Source: Geosiphon pyriformis (Eukaryota > Glomeromycota > Glomeromycetes > Archaeosporales > Geosiphonaceae). From it: 64,000 nucleotides of DNA. Shown one piece after another: positions 59,860-64,000 of the stretch. A program made the position numbers and the translations under genes. The stretch is from assembly GCA_016748015.1 (NCBI GenBank), contig JAAOMT010000741.1:1-64000 (forward strand), read 5' to 3'. Under the pieces are notes generated by a model. The model made no database searches, had not been told where the DNA came from, and saw only the letters and a list, made by a program, of their open reading frames with translations. How positions within the stretch are numbered: the stretch's first letter is position 1; each line of letters starts with the position of its first letter.

Positions 59860-60597
59860 TATATATAACCAGTTACTTAGATTAATTAAAGTTATATTAA
59901 ATACTTATATATACTATTATATTACTGTTCAAATCAAAAAAACAAATAAGACTTATAAAATCCAAAACTAATAGCAAAAGCTTTATTAATACAAAATAAA
60001 TAAACTATGTTATTTAACAAATAAAAAAATAAAAAATATAACAGTCCAAGAATTATATTTACATTGTTAACCAAATTATTACTCTTTATATTGGTTCTGA
60101 ATTTAGATCTAAAAACTTGTACTATTATTTTATAATATTTAACAAACTTACAAACAAATTTTATTATTACTAAAACAGCTTTTTTTCTATTTTCAAATAC
60201 TAATACTGCCTTTTTAAACCACTTTTTTATAAAAAAAACTTTACAAAAAATCTCATATAGATTAATATTTAATAGACTTAATAAAAGAGTCTAAACAACT
60301 ATTAACAACAAAAAAATCTTAATACCAACCAAAAATTTCTAGTAACTAATTAATTTCTGTATTGTTTTTTAGATGAAATAGCATTTTTTGAACAAATAAA
60401 AACATGATTAGAAAATTTCATCTTATTATACAGCAAACACAAAACACTAAAGTAGTATTTATTATAAAGTTATTTTCTTATAGCAACTGGTAATTTTTTA
60501 TAAATAGTTTTTATTATGAAAGTACATAAATTTAAAGATACTTTATTAATAAACTCAGATTATATGTAAAAATCTAAATACTAAACTGCTATAATAT
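59860..60597 (-). pseudogene. LINE 3' relic, second copy
   Basis: Collinear with about 10850-11560 (shared TATATATAACCAG, AACATGATT, CAAAACACTA and ATTTATTAT stretches in the same order), so it is the region downstream of RNase H in the same LINE family on the minus strand. It is cut by the C LTR at 60598. Confidence 0.5.
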
Positions 60598-61336
60598 TAT
60601 TACAGATTGGAGTAACAAGCTAACAGATAGCAAAGAAGAACAGGATTGTAGAGTGATAAAAGGAATCAAAGAAAATTCAACTTCAAAGAGTAAATTGAAT
60701 AAGTATAAATTCAATATACAAAATTAGTCTCATAAAATATCTCAGTTGCTATACTTTTCAAAAGATAACTGGGAAATCTGAAGATAAAAAAATAGCCTGT
60801 ACTGCTAACAAATAATCACACACTGGTATAATTCTATGTTTTATATTGATGCTCTTAGAATTCAATATCAAATATTAGATGTATTCTTTAGTCACATTTT
60901 ATTCAATAATTTTCAAATGCTATAATTATATGAGTCAGGAAAAAGGTAAGGAATAACTAACAAGTAATTTTTTATTCCAAAATGTTTAGATACTTGAAGG
61001 TAGGAAAAGAGAATTTAGTAATAAGAGAATGATTGAGATGAAAATTGTTATTTTATTTTATTTTATTTTTTGATTCTAACATACTTTTCAATAGTTAAAA
61101 GATTTATCACTTATATAGCTATCAAAAATAGTCAATGATTAGGTCAATGACTAGGTTAATAATCAAATCAATAATCAATTTATTAATCAGGTTAATGATC
61201 AGATTAATGATTAGATCAATAATCAGATTATTGATCAAGTCAATGATTACTATCTAAAAATAGAGTGGCTAATTATATGACATTAATGGCTAATACATGT
61301 GATAATTAATAAGAAATATAGATTTTAATCATAACA
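60598..61336 (-). repeat. Family C 3' LTR of C copy 4
   Basis: 739 bp, inverted. TATA box at 61110-61117 (CTTATATA), repeat block at about 61131-61250 (TCAATGATTAGG units). It overlaps the end of ORF3 by 31 bp. Confidence 0.9.
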
Positions 61337-61962
61337 TTATCCTCTCTAAAAAGATTGAGCTCTAACAAAATCAAGCTATTTATAGTGTAGTCTATTTGAA
61401 GAGTTTTATTTAACTTAAAGCTAACTAGTTTATTGAAGTCTTTTGTAGATAGAGTATATAATACTTGAAGTGAAATGAGTTTTGTATCCAAGAGACTAAA
61501 TCTTTGTATTAGAGTTTTGGCTTTTTTAGCAATAGTTAAAACTCTTAGGACATCTAATTGTATAATGGCCAAAATTTCTGCCTGTATCTTTAAAGTTGTT
61601 TTTTTCATAAGTTTCATATCTTCTATGATTTTACCAAGGCAATCATAGAGTTCTAATTGCCTTCTATATGACAAGTTTTTGTTTATGAATAAGATTTCTT
61701 GAAGTGTTTTTCCAATTGTGCTGGAAGATAAGAATATAGCAGCTGTTATACTTTCTAATAAATATTTATTCATTTTGCTACCAATTTTTTTTCTTCTGGT
61801 AGTGGTTTTCTTTGGTCTAATAACAGTATGTGTTCTACTGTTATCAGTTATGGTGGTTTGTTTTCCAATGGTTAAAGTAGCATTTAGATAGTTTTTGATC
61901 CAATACTCATGGAGAGTATAGAAAACATTTTGAATGTTTTGATCCAAAAAATAATTATTTAT
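61306..61962 (-). CDS. ORF3 of C copy 4, open reading frame intact
   Basis: The best-preserved copy of the post-integrase gene. The frame is open for 218 codons after the position homologous to the ATG of copies 1 and 2, but that codon is ATA here (61960-61962). The frame also stays open 32 codons further upstream, to 62058, overlapping the integrase end in another frame, so it may be made by frameshifting or from another start. Layout: QNIQNVFYTLHEYWIKNY, TLTIGK, RPKKTTTRRKK, then a helical half with MNKYLLESITAAI, RQLELYDCLGKI, RVLTIAKKAKTLIQRF and LSTKDFNKLVSF. Length is identical (657 nt) to copy 2. No known domain was recognised. It may be a pseudogene for lack of a start. Confidence 0.6.
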   Translation of the reverse strand: MNNYFLDQNIQNVFYTLHEYWIKNYLNATLTIGKQTTITDNSRTHTVIRPKKTTTRRKKIGSKMNKYLLESITAAIFLSSSTIGKTLQEILFINKNLSYRRQLELYDCLGKIIEDMKLMKKTTLKIQAEILAIIQLDVLRVLTIAKKAKTLIQRFSLLDTKLISLQVLYTLSTKDFNKLVSFKLNKTLQIDYTINSLILLELNLFREDNVMIKIYISY

Positions 61963-62003
61963 GTTGATTAAAGATACCTCTGTTTTGGAAATAATGTATT
62001 TAT

Positions 62004-63320
62004 TTATACTTGATTTTTGTTGATTATTTGGGTTGGTATTACCACAACAGACAACCAATCAGGTCGTTTATAATATTTTTTGAGTTGTGTACTATAAACA
62101 AAACAATTATTGAAGATTGTTCCAGATTGATTTTAAAGAATATAAGAATTATTGTTCAAAACTTTGTTAATTATAAAGGGTTTATTCCACCAGCTAGAAA
62201 ATTTATTACCATAGACATTGTCTTTATCTAAACAGTATTTCAATATCAAGTCACTAATACTTAAAGAAAGTGTTTTATAGGTTTTTTTTTTCTTAAGCTT
62301 TTCTTGGAACTGTTTTATCTTTTTAAAAGCAATTATTCGTGCTTTTACCAAGAAGTCAAGAATGATACCAAGTCTTTTTTGCAAAATGTTTTTATAATTT
62401 CCTATTGTGATCTTTTCAAAGAATATTGTTTCAATATTAGTTTTTATTGGTAGTGTTACCATGCATCCATAGAGCAGATAAAAAGATTCATAACTTGTTA
62501 TGTCATGATTCACAGTTCTATATGCAAACAAAGCTGAAGGCAGTACTTTGTTCCATAAGTTTGTTTCTTTACTGGTTTTGGCCAGAGTTTCACATAGTGT
62601 TTTATTAAAATGTTCTACTAAGCTATTTGTTTAAAGGTAATAAAAAGAGGAAAGTTTATGATGTATTTCTATTTTTCTACAAAGTTCTTTAACCAGTGTA
62701 TTAAGAAAAGCTCTTCCTCTATCAAATAAAAGTTTTTTGAAGCAGTCATGACAGCAGATGATATCTTCATAAATGAAATTGGCTATTGAGATTGCTGTTT
62801 GCTCTGAAGTGGCTCTTGCTTCTACCTATTTTGTAAGATAGTTGGTAGCTGTGATAATATATCTGTTGCCATTAGGAGTTATTGTTAAAGATCCAACAAC
62901 ATTTATACCAATTCTGTTAAATAGTTGACCAACAGAAATTGAATAGATATCTTCTTTGTGATTGAATTTGCCTCTTTTTTGGCAGATATTACAGGTTTTG
63001 ATGTATTCAGCAATGTTTTTTCCCAAGATAGACCAATAATAGCAAGCTAAGATTTTCTGAATTGTTTTTATTTTTCCAAAGTGTCCAGCCAATAGGTTAG
63101 TGTGTATGTTGTATATTATAATTTCTCTTTTTTCAAATTTAATGATTCTTTGGAGGCAGTCAGAATCTTTTCTGTTTCTTTTATATAATTGGTTTTGGTA
63201 AATTAAATAGAAATTTAATTGTTTACACAAATGTTCTCTTTGCTGTTGAGTGTATCCTGATGGGTATTGTTTTTTACCCAAAAATTCCATTAAAACAAAG
63301 TAGTTGTCTAAGTCCATTAT
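62004..63320 (-). pseudogene. Integrase of C copy 4
   Basis: Minus strand. The N-terminal open part 63317-62826 (163 codons) includes the zinc module (IHTNLLAGHFG ... CNICQKRG) and GINVVGSLTIT, with Asn at the first catalytic Asp. The middle has a stop at the Gln of YHPQTNS. The C-terminal open part 62531-62133 (132 codons) includes the Lys-rich helix and the SSWWNKPFIINKVL module. The pol frame ends at TAA 62004-62006. Confidence 0.85.
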
Positions 63321-64000
63321 CGTGTTTGTTTGTGAAAAAGTTATTAATAATTAGGTTGGTTTGGTTTGAGAAGTTGTACTATCACTGAATGGTAAATCTA
63401 GAGAGAACATCAGTGTTTTGATGATTTGCTCCTTTGCAGTATTGAATATCATAGTCAAATTCATCCAAGTGAAGTATCCAGTAAGTTATTCATTTGTGTT
63501 CTAGCTTTTTTTTATTGTGCAGCCAAACCAAGGCTTGATGATCTGTTACTACTAGAAATTTTACACCAAAAAAATATTGATCTTAGTAATTAGTAGCCCA
63601 AACTACTGCTAAACATTCTTGTTCAGTAATTGAATAGTTTTTTTCTGCTGATGTAAAGAATCTACTGGCATATGCTATGGCATGTTTTCTGCCATTTTCA
63701 TCTTTCTGTGAAAGAACAGCATCAAGTCTATAGCCAGATATATCAGTGTGGAGAATTAAAAATTGGTTCAAATTAAATTGCTTGAAAATTGGTTCAGTAA
63801 CAAGTTTTTCCTTCAGAATTTCAAAAGCTTTTTGTTGATAAATGTTCTAGTGATAATTGACATTTTTCCTGAGTAGCTAATTGAAAGAAAAAACGATTTT
63901 GGAGAAATTCTTGATAAATTTGTAATAATAAGAAACCAACCCAAAGAAAAAATATAGTTCAGGAACATTCATTGGTTGTCTAATGTTTTAAACTTTTTCA
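63321..64000 (-). pseudogene. RNase H and RT thumb of C copy 4 (cut by window edge)
   Basis: RNase H is at 63771-63420: FLILHTDISGYRLDAVLSQKDENG, with the first Asp kept, then IAYASRFFTSAEKNYSITEQECLAVVWA. Upstream (63800-64000) is the RT connection, VPELYFFFGLVSYYYKFIKNFSKI. The RT core, dUTPase (if any), protease and gag lie beyond the window. Confidence 0.8.

Overview
The window looks like nuclear DNA of an arbuscular mycorrhizal fungus (Glomeromycotina, Rhizophagus/Gigaspora type). Three things suggest this. The DNA is extremely AT-rich. One gene has 61-80 bp spliceosomal introns. The retrotransposon protease, dUTPase and integrase sequences resemble, from memory, elements common in Rhizophagus proteins; no database search was run. 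No tRNA, rRNA or CRISPR array was seen.

Almost everything is decayed LTR retrotransposon of Ty3/gypsy type (domain order gag-PR-RT-RNase H-IN). I name four families by their LTRs. A has an LTR of about 972 bp, B about 975 bp, C about 715-740 bp, and D is known only from an 822 bp solo LTR. All LTRs start TGTTA and end TAACA or a mutated form, and where target duplications can be read they are 4 bp.

Layout. 1-311: A LTR (+). 312-4758: two truncated C copies (+) with LTRs. 4759-6100: AT-rich DNA. 6101-8976: the only cellular gene, an island of normal base composition. 9046-9531: LINE endonuclease relic (+). 9532-12690: AT-rich DNA and a LINE relic with RNase H (-). 12692-48739: a stack of nested elements. 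B copy 1 (-) abuts B copy 2 (-), B copy 2 is split by B copy 3 (+), and B copy 3 contains a D solo LTR and the near-complete A element (24351-34242). A and C LTRs and a deleted C copy lie in the remaining B copy 2. 48740-58781: C LTR relic, then B copy 4 (+). 58782-60597: AT-rich DNA and a LINE 3' relic. 60598-64000: C copy 4 (-), running off the window.

The A element reads as one gag-pol frame after an early frameshift: capsid and CCHC knuckle, aspartic protease, a Cys-rich region with six cysteine clusters, dUTPase, RT, RNase H, integrase with a GPF module. Family B has the same order. Families A, B and C also share an extra ORF of 218-235 codons between integrase and the 3' LTR, which I could not match to a known protein. 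In A and C its last codons lie inside U3.

The decay is strikingly transition-biased. The two LTRs of the A element differ at about 67 sites by hand count, about 63 of them transitions, and many in-frame stops sit where Gln, Arg or Trp is conserved. This fits cytosine deamination (5mC decay or a RIP-like process). The cellular gene island keeps its CpGs.
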